This document shows, in pieces, positions 34,353 to 47,429 of a stretch of DNA of 64,000 nucleotides. Each line of letters begins with the position of its first letter. Within the stretch, counting starts at the first letter, position 1. The translations under genes were made by a program, and so were the position numbers. Under the pieces are notes generated by a model. The model saw nothing but the letters and a program-made list of their open reading frames with translations, had not been told where the DNA came from and ran no database searches. This DNA comes from Aequitasia blattaphilus (GTDB lineage: Bacteria > Bacillota > Clostridia > Lachnospirales > Lachnospiraceae), in assembly GCF_024721305.1 (NCBI RefSeq), contig NZ_JAMXOD010000005.1, positions 1-64,000 on the forward strand. Direction: 5' to 3'.

Positions 34353-35324
34353 TTTTTCTTTGGTTGTTTCCCCCTGATAAAAAGAAACAGGTATCACAAC
34401 TCTTTTTGGCTCCTCTTTCTTTAAAATCATTGCCATCATTGTATCCACTGACGCTCTCGCCATCTCTTCTATCGGCTGTACAATTGTAGAGATTAAATAG
34501 TCTCGTTCTTTTGATAACTTAACTCCATCAAATCCAATAATTTGATAGTCATCCGGAGCCTTACGTCCCAATTTCTTCATGACGCCAATAACATCCAATG
34601 CCATAAAGTCGTTCACAGAAAATATCCCATCTATTTCCGGATTGTTTTTTAAAAAGGGTTCCAGCTGCTGTTCCAATTCTTGTATTGGTTCTACCATATC
34701 CAGTACTTTGACTGGAATACCATTTTCCTTGCATACATTATAATACCCTGCTTTTCTGTTATTTGTTTCGTTTGGAAAAGGAGACACACCTCCTATATAA
34801 CATAAATTTCTACAACCTCGATCAATCAATTCCTGGGCTGCAATCTGTCCACCCAAATAGTTGTCCGCTGTAACATAAGAAATTTGTTCGGAAAAATGCC
34901 GGTCAATACTTACAAAGGGTAAGTCCGAGGAGATGTACTTATCAATGTCCGAATACGTAATACCAATTATTCCATCCACCTTACTTTGTTTCACCATCTC
35001 AATGTATTCATTTTCCTTTTCTGCACTTCCGTCGGCATTACATAAAAAAAGTCTGTATCCTTTACGGCTTAATCTTTCTTCTATGTGGTAAGCAAATTCG
35101 GCGAAAAAAGGATGCCAAATTGTAGGAAGTATTAAAGCAATCGTATTGCTTCGATTCGTTTTCAATCCTCTTGCATACTCATCTGGCTTGTAATCCAACT
35201 CTTCAATTGCTCTCATTACTTTCTCATAGGTTTTATCTTTAACTTTAACACCATTTATGACTCTTGAAACAGTACCAACGCCCACTTCTGCCAGTGCTGC
35301 TACGTCCTTCATCGTTGCTTTCAT
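34344..35324 (-). CDS. LacI-family repressor of the fructoside operon
   Basis: A 326-residue regulator: LacI HTH (MKDVAALAEVGVGTVSRVINGVKV, described as residues 5-28), hinge helix around 45-58, and a periplasmic-binding-type sugar domain (TIALILPTIWHPFFAEFAYHIEE start, later GIFSVNDFMALDVIGVMKKLG). It lies just upstream of the ABC operon in the same direction. Its own promoter region has a related palindrome, so autoregulation is likely. The effector is probably sucrose, fructose or a derivative, which is inference. Confidence 0.93.
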   Translation of the reverse strand: MKATMKDVAALAEVGVGTVSRVINGVKVKDKTYEKVMRAIEELDYKPDEYARGLKTNRSNTIALILPTIWHPFFAEFAYHIEERLSRKGYRLFLCNADGSAEKENEYIEMVKQSKVDGIIGITYSDIDKYISSDLPFVSIDRHFSEQISYVTADNYLGGQIAAQELIDRGCRNLCYIGGVSPFPNETNNRKAGYYNVCKENGIPVKVLDMVEPIQELEQQLEPFLKNNPEIDGIFSVNDFMALDVIGVMKKLGRKAPDDYQIIGFDGVKLSKERDYLISTIVQPIEEMARASVDTMMAMILKKEEPKRVVIPVSFYQGETTKEKNR

Positions 35325-35375
35325 CTTCTCTGTAATCCTTTCTCGGTTTTCCTCTAATAAGCATTATAGCAGAAA

Positions 35376-35391
35376 TTGGAAACAATTCCAA
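35376..35391 (-). promoter_or_regulatory. Operator-like palindrome upstream of the LacI gene
   Basis: TTGGAA-ACAA-TTCCAA is a perfect palindrome with a 4-base centre. It shares the GGAAAC...TTCC pattern of the operon operators and lies about 52 bp upstream of the repressor start. Confidence 0.65.
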
Positions 35392-35450
35392 ATTCAGAAT
35401 TATGCTGCCATGCCTTTTGCATCAAAACAAAAGACATGGCAATTTTCTTT

Positions 35451-36041
35451 CTAGCTCATCAACTCCTCTTTCTCTCGATTGTAATAATATGCGTGATTCG
35501 AAAGTACTTCCTGCTCTCCTACCTGTGTCTCGTTTATCTCCTGTATCATAGCATCCAAATCCTCTCTGGATATTGCCTTTGATTTCGGCACAATAATCAC
35601 CTCATGAATACTGCTGGGCAAAACATAATAATCTTCTTCCAATGTCTTCCCAATTTCTTTCAGCTCACCTTGATACAGAATAGATGCCGCTCCCCAAATG
35701 CCTTGCTTATTGCTTAAAATATACATAATTTCTTCTTCTGGTTTCATTTCACAGCCGGTCAGTCTCGTAAGAACTTCTTCAATGGATGTAAAATCTGATG
35801 GCAGTAATCTTTCAGTATTTTCCCTTGCGATACGGTAAAGGGTTTCTGTATTCAGTTTCCATAAATGGGATAAATTTTCTTTGATAATCATAGCTCTTTG
35901 TTCATAATACACACAAAAAACAATAGCCAGATCCAAATATAAGATATGAGGAGTATCTCTTAATAGCTCCTGATTGCGATGAGGATTAATCAGTTGAAAA
36001 ATAATCCTGTCCTTTACTTCTTCTAATTCAATTGAACTCAT
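35451..36041 (-). CDS. DUF5688 family protein
   Basis: A 196-residue soluble protein with the DUF5688 traits: LLRDTPHILYLDLAIVFCVYY near the start, and YILSNKQGIWGAASILYQ plus YYVLPSSIHEVIIVP in the second half. The family is confined largely to Lachnospiraceae and has no known function; many members are longer at the N-terminus. No membrane segment or signal is present. It stands alone between the LacI gene and efp. Confidence 0.75.
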   Translation of the reverse strand: MSSIELEEVKDRIIFQLINPHRNQELLRDTPHILYLDLAIVFCVYYEQRAMIIKENLSHLWKLNTETLYRIARENTERLLPSDFTSIEEVLTRLTGCEMKPEEEIMYILSNKQGIWGAASILYQGELKEIGKTLEEDYYVLPSSIHEVIIVPKSKAISREDLDAMIQEINETQVGEQEVLSNHAYYYNREKEELMS

Positions 36042-36104
36042 GCTTATCCTTTCGGCAGCATTCTTATGGAGTAAAGAAATGAATATTACGGTCTTATTAT
36101 TATA

Positions 36105-36134
36105 AAAAAACCTTGCAGAATTTGCAAGGTTTTT
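36105..36134 (-). terminator. Terminator of efp
   Basis: AAAAACCTTGCA pairs with TGCAAGGTTTTT around a short loop, with a T-rich tail on the minus strand. Confidence 0.85.
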
Positions 36135-36140
36135 CTTTCT

Positions 36141-36698
36141 TTATGCTCTTGACAGATATTCACCTGTTCTCGTATCAATTTTTAACATATCACCTTGTTC
36201 AACAAACAATGGCACCATAACCTGAGCTCCTGTTTCTACAATAGCAGGCTTTGTCGCACCTTGTGCTGTATCACCTTTAAATCCTGGTTCTGTTTCAATA
36301 ATTGCAAGTTCTACTGTGATTGGTGGCTCTATTGAGAATACACTGCCCTGGTAAGAAATTACCTTTACATTCTCATTTTCCTTTACAAACTTCAATGAGT
36401 CTCCAACTGTATCCTGGTTTACTGCAATCTGCTCGTAGCTCTCTGTATCCATAAAGTGGAATAAATCTCCATCTGAATAAAGATACTGCATTTCTTGTCT
36501 TTCAATATGAGCTGTGTCAAATTTTTCAGAAGGTCTGAATGTCTTCTCCACGACTCCTCCATTGATAATATCTTTTAACTTAGTACGTACAAAAGCAGCG
36601 CCCTTTCCAGGCTTTACATGCTGAAAATCCATTATTTGATAGACGGTGCCTTCAATATTTACAGTTAATCCGTTTTTAAAATCCCCTGCTGATACCAT
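36141..36698 (-). CDS. efp: Translation elongation factor P
   Basis: About 185 residues from ATG 36698, which follows AAGGAGG. It has the three EF-P domains: KOW-like N-domain with the loop KPGKGAAF (Lys near 32-34 is the modified residue in many species), middle OB domain and C-terminal OB domain ([18 protein letters not shown]). EF-P relieves ribosome stalling at polyproline. It ends the amidase-aroK-yqeG-efp run. Confidence 0.97.
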   Translation of the reverse strand: MVSAGDFKNGLTVNIEGTVYQIMDFQHVKPGKGAAFVRTKLKDIINGGVVEKTFRPSEKFDTAHIERQEMQYLYSDGDLFHFMDTESYEQIAVNQDTVGDSLKFVKENENVKVISYQGSVFSIEPPITVELAIIETEPGFKGDTAQGATKPAIVETGAQVMVPLFVEQGDMLKIDTRTGEYLSRA

Positions 36699-36756
36699 AA
36701 ATTCCTCCTTAATCATTGCTTTTACCTTACAATTCTATAATACTCCTGGCTTTTTT

Positions 36757-37263
36757 TCAACCTTTTTTCAATTTATTCTTCTGATACGAACGCAAAACAA
36801 TTCTTTCCAGATATCTCTTAAGCACTATTTGAATCTCTTCTTTCGGGTGGATGGGTTTGGTTAAAATATTATAAATCCCAATCCGCTTTGCTCCCCATAC
36901 ATCTGTAAAGAGCTGATCCCCTACAAACAGAGTCGTTTGACGATTCGTTCCCATGAGACTCATTGCCTTTATGTAGTTGTCTTTTCTGGGTTTTTTTCCA
37001 TCCCATATAGCATTTACTTTGATTTCCTCATTAAAGGAAGCAACTCTTGGTTCCTTATTATTCGAGAGAAGACATGCCGAAAAACCTATTTCTTTTAGCT
37101 TTGCAAAGAAAACCTTTACCTCCTCTGTTGCAGGTGCACCATGGGGCACCAGAGTATTATCAATGTCAAAGATTACCCCTCGATATCCTTTTCGATAAAA
37201 CTCCTCAAAATTAATATTATAAACAGAATTTCGATATTCATTCGGATAGAATTTTTCTAGCAT
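36757..37263 (-). CDS. yqeG: YqeG-family HAD phosphatase
   Basis: A 168-residue HAD IIIA protein. Motif I is FDIDNTLVPHG, motif II LLSNNKE, and motifs III/IV KPRKDNY and FVGDQLFTDVWGAK. YqeG belongs to a phosphatidylglycerophosphate phosphatase-like group, although the Bacillus protein's role is not fully settled. It overlaps aroK by 7 bp. Confidence 0.92.
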   Translation of the reverse strand: MLEKFYPNEYRNSVYNINFEEFYRKGYRGVIFDIDNTLVPHGAPATEEVKVFFAKLKEIGFSACLLSNNKEPRVASFNEEIKVNAIWDGKKPRKDNYIKAMSLMGTNRQTTLFVGDQLFTDVWGAKRIGIYNILTKPIHPKEEIQIVLKRYLERIVLRSYQKNKLKKG

Positions 37264-37778
37264 TTGTTTAACCTTTCCACTTTCTTTATGATTTCATCAC
37301 CAATCATATTAACTGTTTTGTGATTAATCCTTATTTTTATGTCTGCAATCTCATTATATAGATCCTTACGGGAATTGAACAGATTGATTAAATACTTTTT
37401 CTTATTGGTTTGACTATTAACAAGAGGGCGTCTGTCATTGTTGGCCACTCTTTTATACGTGGTTGCAAGAGATGCCTGAAGTAAAACAACAACTCCAATC
37501 TCTTTTAGCAGTCTCCTGTTTTCCTCTTTGATAATCGTTCCACCACCTGTGGAAATAATACAATTTTCTTTCTCTTTTAGGGAGATTAGATAATTCGTTT
37601 CCAGATTCCGAAAATATTCTTCCCCCTTCTTGGCGAAGATTTCGTTAATCTCCATACCTTCTGCCTTTACAATCTCTCGATCCATATCCAAAACCGGTTG
37701 CTTAAGTACCTTTCCCAGCCTTCTTGCAATGGTCGATTTCCCAGCTCCCATAAATCCCACAATCACAATATTATTCAT
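37257..37778 (-). CDS. aroK: Shikimate kinase
   Basis: About 173 residues from ATG 37778, which follows GGGGAGG; the longer reading lacks a site. Walker A is GFMGAGKST, the shikimate-binding Asp is in LDMDREI, STGGGTI is present, and the lid Arg is in NDRRPL. It phosphorylates shikimate in aromatic amino-acid synthesis. It overlaps the amidase gene by 8 bp. Confidence 0.93.
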   Translation of the reverse strand: MNNIVIVGFMGAGKSTIARRLGKVLKQPVLDMDREIVKAEGMEINEIFAKKGEEYFRNLETNYLISLKEKENCIISTGGGTIIKEENRRLLKEIGVVVLLQASLATTYKRVANNDRRPLVNSQTNKKKYLINLFNSRKDLYNEIADIKIRINHKTVNMIGDEIIKKVERLNKC

Positions 37779-38445
37779 CTGTGCCTCCCCGGTTAATTGC
37801 ATTTTGGACGTCGGTCTTAAAATCCACAAATGCCTTTTCATCTTCCACAAAATACTTCGGACAATTTTTTCCAGTTACGTCATAATGTCGAATGATTTCC
37901 TCTGCTGTCAAATCAAATTTTCTACAAAGCCACCCACAGAGCTGAACCAATGAATCATAAGTTGCTTCCTTCGGTTTTCCCGTTTCATCCGGATGACAAA
38001 ATTCAATGGAAACACTGTCTATATTACGGTCGTTTGATGCGTAAGCAACCTCCCAAGTCGGAACACATTGAACAATCTCTCCTTCTAATCCCACCACAAA
38101 ATTACTGCTTGCCTGGGTTGTATGAGTGTCTTTCAAGCCTTGAAAATAGTCACGATTATTCATAGCTGTAGACCCTGGATTTGCCGTATAATGAATCACA
38201 ACATTTTTAATTTCGGTCACCTCAATACCTGGTCTTGAGTACGGGTTTACATCCAATAGGGCAACAGTCATTGCTGGTTTCGATGCATCAATTTCCTTTG
38301 CTTCTTCTTCTCTTTCCGTTTTCATTCTTTGATAGATGAATAAAAAGAGCATTAATACACAAAGCAAACAAAGCCCTACTTTAATTAGGGCTTGCATAGA
38401 ATCTTTTTTTGTTTGCTTCGGTTTGTTTTTTTTCATATTTGTCAT
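37771..38445 (-). CDS. Membrane-anchored N-acetylmuramoyl-L-alanine amidase
   Basis: A 224-residue protein with a Lys-rich cytoplasmic start, one membrane helix (ALIKVGLCLLCVLMLFLFIY) and an amidase_2/PGRP domain. Zinc ligands are His in VIHYTANPGS and His in IIRHYDVTGKNCPKY, with Cys/Lys in the latter segment; IEFCHPDETG supplies the catalytic-core strand. It cleaves the sugar-peptide bond of peptidoglycan on the outside. The start overlaps the galM stop (TAATG). Confidence 0.9.
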   Translation of the reverse strand: MTNMKKNKPKQTKKDSMQALIKVGLCLLCVLMLFLFIYQRMKTEREEEAKEIDASKPAMTVALLDVNPYSRPGIEVTEIKNVVIHYTANPGSTAMNNRDYFQGLKDTHTTQASSNFVVGLEGEIVQCVPTWEVAYASNDRNIDSVSIEFCHPDETGKPKEATYDSLVQLCGWLCRKFDLTAEEIIRHYDVTGKNCPKYFVEDEKAFVDFKTDVQNAINRGGTDE

Positions 38446-39428
38446 TAAAAGTAAAATTTATATCCCGTCTTCGTCTGATAGGTAGCACCTTTCTTTGTGA
38501 TTGGTGACTGAAAAGCTTCTTGATTCACTGCATCAGGGAAATACTGAGTCTCAAAGCATAATCCATGACGCTTTTTGTAGACTGCACCATTTTTCCCATT
38601 TTCCTTCTCAATAAAGTTCCCTGTATAGAACTGCATTCCTGGAAGATCTGTATACACTTCCATTTTTACATTTGTATCCTCGGCATAAAGATATGCCACC
38701 TTACGGTATCCACTTCCGTTTAATACCCAGTTATGATCATAGCCGCCAGCAATATTCAGCGGTTCGTAATCTTCATTAATCTCTTTCCCGATTTTCTTCT
38801 CTTTACGGAAATCCATTGGCGTATTCTCTACACTTCTGATTTCTCCTGTTGGAATCAGATCTTCATTCGTTGGTGTAAAACCATCTGCATCAATCCACAC
38901 CTTTTGTTCTAATACACTTCCCCCATCATGCCCGGAAAGATTGAAATAGCTATGGTTTGTCATGTTTATTAACGTATCCTCATCTGGGGCTGCGCCATAG
39001 GAAATCAAAAGTTCATTCTCCGGTGTCAACTCATAAGTAACTGATATTTCTACATTTCCTGGATATCCTTGGTCTTTATCTGGACTAAACAAAGTAAAAG
39101 TAACTCGATTTTCATCTGCTTCTTTTACGTTCCATTTTCTTTTACTGTAAAAATTCATACCACTGTGAAGGTTATTTTCATGATCGTTTTGGTCAAGCGT
39201 ATACTCTTTCTGATTCAATGAAAATTTTCCACCTGCAATTCTATTTGCAACTCTTCCTACAATGGCACCGAAAAAGGTGCCTCCTTTTTCATACTCTGCA
39301 TCACTATCGTATCCTAGCACCACATCAATCTTCTTTCCATTTCCATCCGGTACTAATAGATTAACCAAAGTTCCTCCAAATTCACTTAATGTTACTTCTA
39401 AACCATGCTGATTCTTTAATGTAATCAT
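38445..39428 (-). CDS. galM: Aldose 1-epimerase (galactose mutarotase)
   Basis: A 327-residue beta-sandwich enzyme. The catalytic His is in NMTNHSYFNLSGH near residue 165 and the catalytic Glu in LCFETQYFPDAVN near 295; GRVANRIAGGKF and NNLHSG are also present. It interconverts alpha- and beta-galactose, feeding GalK. It is the third gene of the galK-galT-galM set. Confidence 0.95.
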   Translation of the reverse strand: MITLKNQHGLEVTLSEFGGTLVNLLVPDGNGKKIDVVLGYDSDAEYEKGGTFFGAIVGRVANRIAGGKFSLNQKEYTLDQNDHENNLHSGMNFYSKRKWNVKEADENRVTFTLFSPDKDQGYPGNVEISVTYELTPENELLISYGAAPDEDTLINMTNHSYFNLSGHDGGSVLEQKVWIDADGFTPTNEDLIPTGEIRSVENTPMDFRKEKKIGKEINEDYEPLNIAGGYDHNWVLNGSGYRKVAYLYAEDTNVKMEVYTDLPGMQFYTGNFIEKENGKNGAVYKKRHGLCFETQYFPDAVNQEAFQSPITKKGATYQTKTGYKFYF

Positions 39429-39439
39429 ACTTCACTCCT

Positions 39440-40948
39440 CTACAACTCTGCGATAAACCGAAGAAAAGCAGTCTCTCCTTCTTTGTTTTGCTTAAATACC
39501 CCTGCGTCCTCAAGTACACCTTTAAATACTTGTCCAATTTCTTCTTGTAATATTTCTGAAATGTTATCTTTCGTTATTGTATCATAGTTTGGCAGAAATT
39601 CACTTACCCAATCTGCATGTTTTTCTAAAATTTTATTTTCACGCATTTCTTCTATGCTTTTTCCTTCCAGAATATATCCTTCCAAAAGTTCCATCTCTGT
39701 TTTTAATCTGGATGGCAATACCGCAAGTCCCATAACCTCGATGAGCCCAATGTTTTCCTTCTTAATGTGATGATATTTATTTCTGGGATGATAGACTCCC
39801 AAGGGACTTTCCTCTGTGGTAATATTATTACGTAAAACCAAATCCAGCTCATAAGCATCATTCACATACCTTGCAATGGGAGTAATTGTATTGTGGCGTT
39901 CTTCTTTCGTATAGGGAAAGATAAAAGCCTCTTCATCTTTATATTCTATCCATGTCTCCAAAACATGATTTGCCATCTCAATAAGACGCTCTGGATTTTT
40001 ACTTGAAATACGCAGAACAGACAGGGGCCATTTTACAATACCTGCTGATACGTCTTCATAACCCTCTATTTCCACTTTCCTGCTGATTGGTGCTTTTGCC
40101 ATAGCAAACTCGTAATGACCTCCCTGAAAGTGATCATGGCTCAAAATAGAGCCTCCTACAATGGGAAGATCCGCATTTGAACCCAGGAAGTAGTGGGGAA
40201 ACTGTTTGACAAAGTCCAAGAGCTTTACAAAAGTATCTCTTTCAATTTTCATTGGCTGATGCTTGCCATTAAAAACAATACAGTGTTCATTATAATACAC
40301 ATAAGGAGAATATTGAAGCCCCCATAATGAGGAGTTCATTTGTAACGGAATAACACGATGATTCTCTCTTGCCGGGTGGTCAATTCTTCCCGCATACCCT
40401 TCATTTTCCATACAAAGCAAGCACTTTGGATACGTATTCACTGTTGCCTTTTTTGCAGCTGCAATTGCCTTTGGATCCTTCTCTGGTTTTGAAAGATTAA
40501 TGGTTATATCAATTTCACCATACTCCGTATTTACTTTCCATTTCAAATCCTTCGACACACGATATCTCCGAATATAATCGCTGTCCTGACTGAATTGATA
40601 ATAGTAATCGGTTGCTTCCTTCGGTGCAATCTGATACTGATTCCAGAATTTTTCAATTACTTGATTTGGCCTTGGAAGCAATGTATTCATAAGTTTTGTA
40701 TCAAATAAATCCCGCTGAGTAATAGTATCTTCTATAATCCCCTTTTCAACTGCCTCATCTAAGAGCTCTTTTAAGATATATTCTAAATTCAAATCGGAAT
40801 CCGTCCCAGCCTCACCCTCTGTTTCTTCATAAAAATCCTCTTGAAGAAGATCCAGAAGTAAATTTCTTGTATAGATTGCTTCGTTTTTTGGAGTTAATCC
40901 ACTTTGAATTCCATATTCAACCAGCTTATCAATTTTTCTGCTTACCAT
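39440..40948 (-). CDS. galT: UDP-glucose--hexose-1-phosphate uridylyltransferase, class II
   Basis: A 502-residue protein of the Firmicutes class II GalT type, longer than the E. coli enzyme. The N-terminal domain includes MNTLLPRPNQVIEKFW, and the active-site region includes CLLCMENEGYAGR and SHDHFQGG. It converts galactose-1-phosphate and UDP-glucose to UDP-galactose and glucose-1-phosphate. Overlaps galK by 7 bp. Confidence 0.96.
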   Translation of the reverse strand: MVSRKIDKLVEYGIQSGLTPKNEAIYTRNLLLDLLQEDFYEETEGEAGTDSDLNLEYILKELLDEAVEKGIIEDTITQRDLFDTKLMNTLLPRPNQVIEKFWNQYQIAPKEATDYYYQFSQDSDYIRRYRVSKDLKWKVNTEYGEIDITINLSKPEKDPKAIAAAKKATVNTYPKCLLCMENEGYAGRIDHPARENHRVIPLQMNSSLWGLQYSPYVYYNEHCIVFNGKHQPMKIERDTFVKLLDFVKQFPHYFLGSNADLPIVGGSILSHDHFQGGHYEFAMAKAPISRKVEIEGYEDVSAGIVKWPLSVLRISSKNPERLIEMANHVLETWIEYKDEEAFIFPYTKEERHNTITPIARYVNDAYELDLVLRNNITTEESPLGVYHPRNKYHHIKKENIGLIEVMGLAVLPSRLKTEMELLEGYILEGKSIEEMRENKILEKHADWVSEFLPNYDTITKDNISEILQEEIGQVFKGVLEDAGVFKQNKEGETAFLRFIAEL

Positions 40949-42114
40949 AATTGTCTCGCTCCGTCTCCAATATCAACAACGTAAAACTCTGCCTCAAGTC
41001 CAAACCGTTCTTTATATTTTGCACCAATTTCTTGAATAAATGTATCTACTGTGTCATTTTTTACAATACTCACGGTACATCCACCAAAACCACCACCAGT
41101 AATTCGTGATCCTATTACTCCTGATAAGTCTTTTGATAAGTCAACCAGATAATCAATCTCCTCAGCAGACACTTCGTAATCCTTTCGAAGAGACTCATGA
41201 GACTCATACATTAATTTGCCAAACTTTGCGATTTCTCCCTTTTTCAAAGCCTCTTCTGCCTGAATCGTTCTTTGGTTTTCATATACTGCGTGTTTTGCTC
41301 TTTTCCTTACGGTATCATCTGTAATGACTGATTTCACTTTTTCAAACTCTTCAATCGATAGTTCACCTAAAGACTTTATTTTCACTGCTTTTTGCAATTC
41401 CTCCACAGCCTTTTCACAGTCACTTCTTCTGTCATTGTATGCAGAATCCACCAAGGAATGTTTCACCTTGCTATTTGTAATAACAATTTTTTCATCTGGC
41501 AGATTAACAGGAGCATACTCATACTCTAAAGTATTCGTATCTAAAAAAATGGCATGATCTTTTTTTCCCATTGCTGAAGCAAACTGATCCATAATTCCAC
41601 AATTCATCTTGTTAAAATTATTCTCTGAGTACTGTCCAATCAAGGCCACATCCACCATGGAAACATCTGCAAATCCGTAAGAATCACGAATAATCAGTCC
41701 CATAAGCACCTCTAAAGATGCAGAAGATGATAAGCCTGATCCATTCGGTATATCTCCATAGATTAACACATCCATTCCCTGGTCAATTTTGTAACCTCTC
41801 TCTTGGTAGGTCCAAAATACTCCCTTGGGATAATCCGTCCATCCATCCGCTTCACTCGGTGCTATATTCTCTAAATCTACTTTTATAACACCTTTATTGG
41901 GTATGTTTAAAGAATAAAACTGTATTGTTTTATCTTCTCGTTTACGGATTGCTCCGTAAGTTCCCAGAGTGAGTGCACATGGAAATACGTGTCCGCCATT
42001 ATAATCTGTATGCTCACCGATTAGATTGACTCTTCCAGGAGCAAAATAAACCTTTATATCGCCTCCACTACCATACATTTCTTCAAATTTTTCTATCATC
42101 TGTTCTTTCGTCAT
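40942..42114 (-). CDS. galK: Galactokinase
   Basis: A 390-residue GHMP kinase: GRVNLIGEHTDYNGG at about 28-42, GSGLSSSASLEVLMG near 125 and GGGFGGCTVS near 335, with the catalytic Asp in NCGIMDQFAS. It makes galactose-1-phosphate and leads the Leloir genes. No galE is in the window. Confidence 0.97.
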   Translation of the reverse strand: MTKEQMIEKFEEMYGSGGDIKVYFAPGRVNLIGEHTDYNGGHVFPCALTLGTYGAIRKREDKTIQFYSLNIPNKGVIKVDLENIAPSEADGWTDYPKGVFWTYQERGYKIDQGMDVLIYGDIPNGSGLSSSASLEVLMGLIIRDSYGFADVSMVDVALIGQYSENNFNKMNCGIMDQFASAMGKKDHAIFLDTNTLEYEYAPVNLPDEKIVITNSKVKHSLVDSAYNDRRSDCEKAVEELQKAVKIKSLGELSIEEFEKVKSVITDDTVRKRAKHAVYENQRTIQAEEALKKGEIAKFGKLMYESHESLRKDYEVSAEEIDYLVDLSKDLSGVIGSRITGGGFGGCTVSIVKNDTVDTFIQEIGAKYKERFGLEAEFYVVDIGDGARQLW

Positions 42115-42214
42115 AGGTTTGCCACCTCCATTTATTTGTTCCCCCTCATAATACCCTTTAATTTGCCCTTAGTCCATGTAATATTTATGTGGAAATCTAG
42201 AATATTTTATGAAA

Positions 42215-42249
42215 AAAGACAGGATTCCTTTTTTTCGAATCCTGTCTTT
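42215..42249 (-). terminator. Terminator of the AGCS symporter gene
   Basis: AAAGACAGGATTC pairs with GAATCCTGTCTTT, and on the minus strand TTTTC follows. Confidence 0.8.
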
Positions 42250-42268
42250 CATTATTCATTCTTATTTT

Positions 42269-43633
42269 TTATAGCTTCGGTAAAGAATTTGATTCCTTAT
42301 CTATTTTTTTAACCATTCCTGTTAGGGCTAATAGACCTAGTAAGTTTGGTATAACCATCAAACCATTAAAGCAATCTGCCATATTCCAAACAAGATCTAC
42401 CTTAAGTGCTGATCCAACTACGATACACGCACATACAAGGAAAGCATAAACCTTAACCGCCTTTACTCCAAAAAGGTACTTCACATTTGCCTCTCCAAAG
42501 AAATACCATCCGATAATCGTGGAAAACGCGAAGAAAAACAAACAAATCGCCAAGAACACTTCACCCATTTTTCCGAACACTGATGAGAATGCTGCTTGAG
42601 ATAATGCCGTTCCTGTTAAGCTGCCATCTGGAGTCAAGACTCCTGTAATAATAATTACGAAAGCTGTTAAGTTCAAAACAACAAATGTATCAATAAATAC
42701 GCCCATCATAGCTACGTATCCTTGCTCTGCAGGGTGCTTCACCTTTGCAATCGCATGAGCATGTGGTGTAGAACCCATACCAGCTTCATTAGAAAACAAT
42801 CCTCTGGCAACACCCTTTTGCACTGCCATCTTAATGGTAGCACCTGCTACACCTCCAGCAATTGACGCTGGTTTAAATGCCCCTACTACGATAGCATAAA
42901 AAACGTGTGGCAGATTTGTAATATTAGCGATGATAACAATCAAGCAGCCCAGGATGTAGAACAACGCCATTATTGGCACCAAAAGCTCTGTTACTTTCGC
43001 GATTCTCTTTATTCCACCTGCAAATACAATAAAAGCCAGGACTGCAACAACAATACCAATAATAACTGGACTAATACCAAAAGCTGTCTCAAAAGCCGCG
43101 CCAATTGAATTAGACTGTACTGCATTTCCCATAAATCCTAGTGCAAAAATGATTAATACCGCAAAAATTGCTGCCAATACCTTACCAATTCCGCCTTTGA
43201 ATGCTGCCTTAATGTAGAAAACTGGTCCACCTGTAACATTTCCCTCCTGGTCAACATTTTTATACTTCTGAGCCATTGTTGCTTCCGCATAAATCGTTGC
43301 CATTCCAAAAAATGCACTAATCCACATCCAAAAAATCGCACCTGGACCACCCACTGCAATCGCTGTTGCGGCACCTGCAATATTTCCAGTACCTACCTGT
43401 GCTGCAATTGCTGTTGCCAAGGCCTGAAAAGAGCTCATTCCATCTTTCCCAGCGTCACCTTGCTTCTTAAACATACCACCAAAAGTACGTTTAAAACCTT
43501 CCGTAAACTTTCTTACCTGAATGAATTTCAGATTAAATGTAAACCAGATACCAGTTCCTACCAGTAAGAAAATCAACAAATAATCCCACAAAAATCCATT
43601 TACTACACTTACTATTTTTTCTAATACAGCCAT
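42269..43633 (-). CDS. Sodium:alanine/glycine symporter (AGCS family)
   Basis: About 454 residues from ATG 43633, which follows AGGAGG. About eleven membrane helices with the AGCS signature regions SSFQALATAIAAQVGTGNIAGAATAIAVGGPGAIFWMW (described as residues 65-100) and RGLFSNEAGMGSTPHAHA. It imports alanine, glycine or D-alanine with Na+ or H+. Stands alone downstream of guaB. Confidence 0.95.
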   Translation of the reverse strand: MAVLEKIVSVVNGFLWDYLLIFLLVGTGIWFTFNLKFIQVRKFTEGFKRTFGGMFKKQGDAGKDGMSSFQALATAIAAQVGTGNIAGAATAIAVGGPGAIFWMWISAFFGMATIYAEATMAQKYKNVDQEGNVTGGPVFYIKAAFKGGIGKVLAAIFAVLIIFALGFMGNAVQSNSIGAAFETAFGISPVIIGIVVAVLAFIVFAGGIKRIAKVTELLVPIMALFYILGCLIVIIANITNLPHVFYAIVVGAFKPASIAGGVAGATIKMAVQKGVARGLFSNEAGMGSTPHAHAIAKVKHPAEQGYVAMMGVFIDTFVVLNLTAFVIIITGVLTPDGSLTGTALSQAAFSSVFGKMGEVFLAICLFFFAFSTIIGWYFFGEANVKYLFGVKAVKVYAFLVCACIVVGSALKVDLVWNMADCFNGLMVIPNLLGLLALTGMVKKIDKESNSLPKL

Positions 43634-43856
43634 GTTACCCTCCTTCTCTCTTATAGACACAAACAATAACTATATTTAATATCTATATAATACGTTTTTA
43701 TTCGATTTTTTTCAAGTCATTACTCTTTACTCCATACTTTTTTTGTCTTAATGTGATTTCTCCGCCATTTTTTCGTTTTTGTGTTCAACAGAGCCTCTAT
43801 TTCGTTAAAATTTAGACATCCTCTTGTGACAATCTTAATTTTTTTGATTTTTTCAT

Positions 43857-43886
43857 AAAAAGACCCCTCACATTTCTGTGAGGGGC
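43857..43886 (-). terminator. Terminator of guaB
   Basis: GCCCCTCAC pairs with GTGAGGGGT around a 6-base loop and TTTTT follows on the minus strand. Confidence 0.85.
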
Positions 43887-43893
43887 AATAATT

Positions 43894-45357
<1,464 letters not shown>

Positions 45358-45429
45358 TCACTTTCAAATTCAAATCTCATATGTTTTAAACGCTATCATA
45401 CAAAATTTTTTTTGATTTGTCAATGGGTA

Positions 45430-47058
<1,629 letters not shown>

Positions 47059-47079
47059 TTACCTCCAACTTATCAATTA

Positions 47080-47364
47080 TTATTTTATTATTGCAAGAAT
47101 GTCGTCTTGTCTTACAATAGTATATTCTTCATCATCTAACTCTACTGTTGTTCCAGCATACTTCGAATAAATAACCTTTTCTCCTACCTGTACCTGCATC
47201 TTTACTTCCTTGCCGTCAACCATTCCGCCTGGTCCTACAGCAACTACCTCTGCCTGTTGTTGTTTTTCCTTTTCCTGACCTGGAAGTACAATTCCTGATT
47301 TTGTAGTCTCTTCTGCCATAAGAGCTTTTAAAATCACTCTGTCATTTAATGGTTCTAATCTCAT
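47080..47364 (-). CDS. groS: Co-chaperonin GroES
   Basis: A 94-residue 10-kDa chaperonin (LEPLNDRVILKALMAEETTKSGIVLPG, described as the N-terminal 30 residues). The mobile loop and GPG dome motif are present. First gene of groESL, under CIRCE control; GGAGG precedes the start. Confidence 0.98.
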   Translation of the reverse strand: MRLEPLNDRVILKALMAEETTKSGIVLPGQEKEKQQQAEVVAVGPGGMVDGKEVKMQVQVGEKVIYSKYAGTTVELDDEEYTIVRQDDILAIIK

Positions 47365-47389
47365 TATTAATTCCTCCTTTTACTTTTTG

Positions 47390-47416
47390 TTAGCACTCAC
47401 AAAAAGAGAGTGCTAA
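47390..47416. promoter_or_regulatory. CIRCE element (HrcA operator)
   Basis: TTAGCACTC-N9-GAGTGCTAA is an exact match to CIRCE, 25 bp upstream of groES. HrcA represses the operon here until heat stress. Confidence 0.97.
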
Positions 47417-47429
47417 ATCCCATAGATAT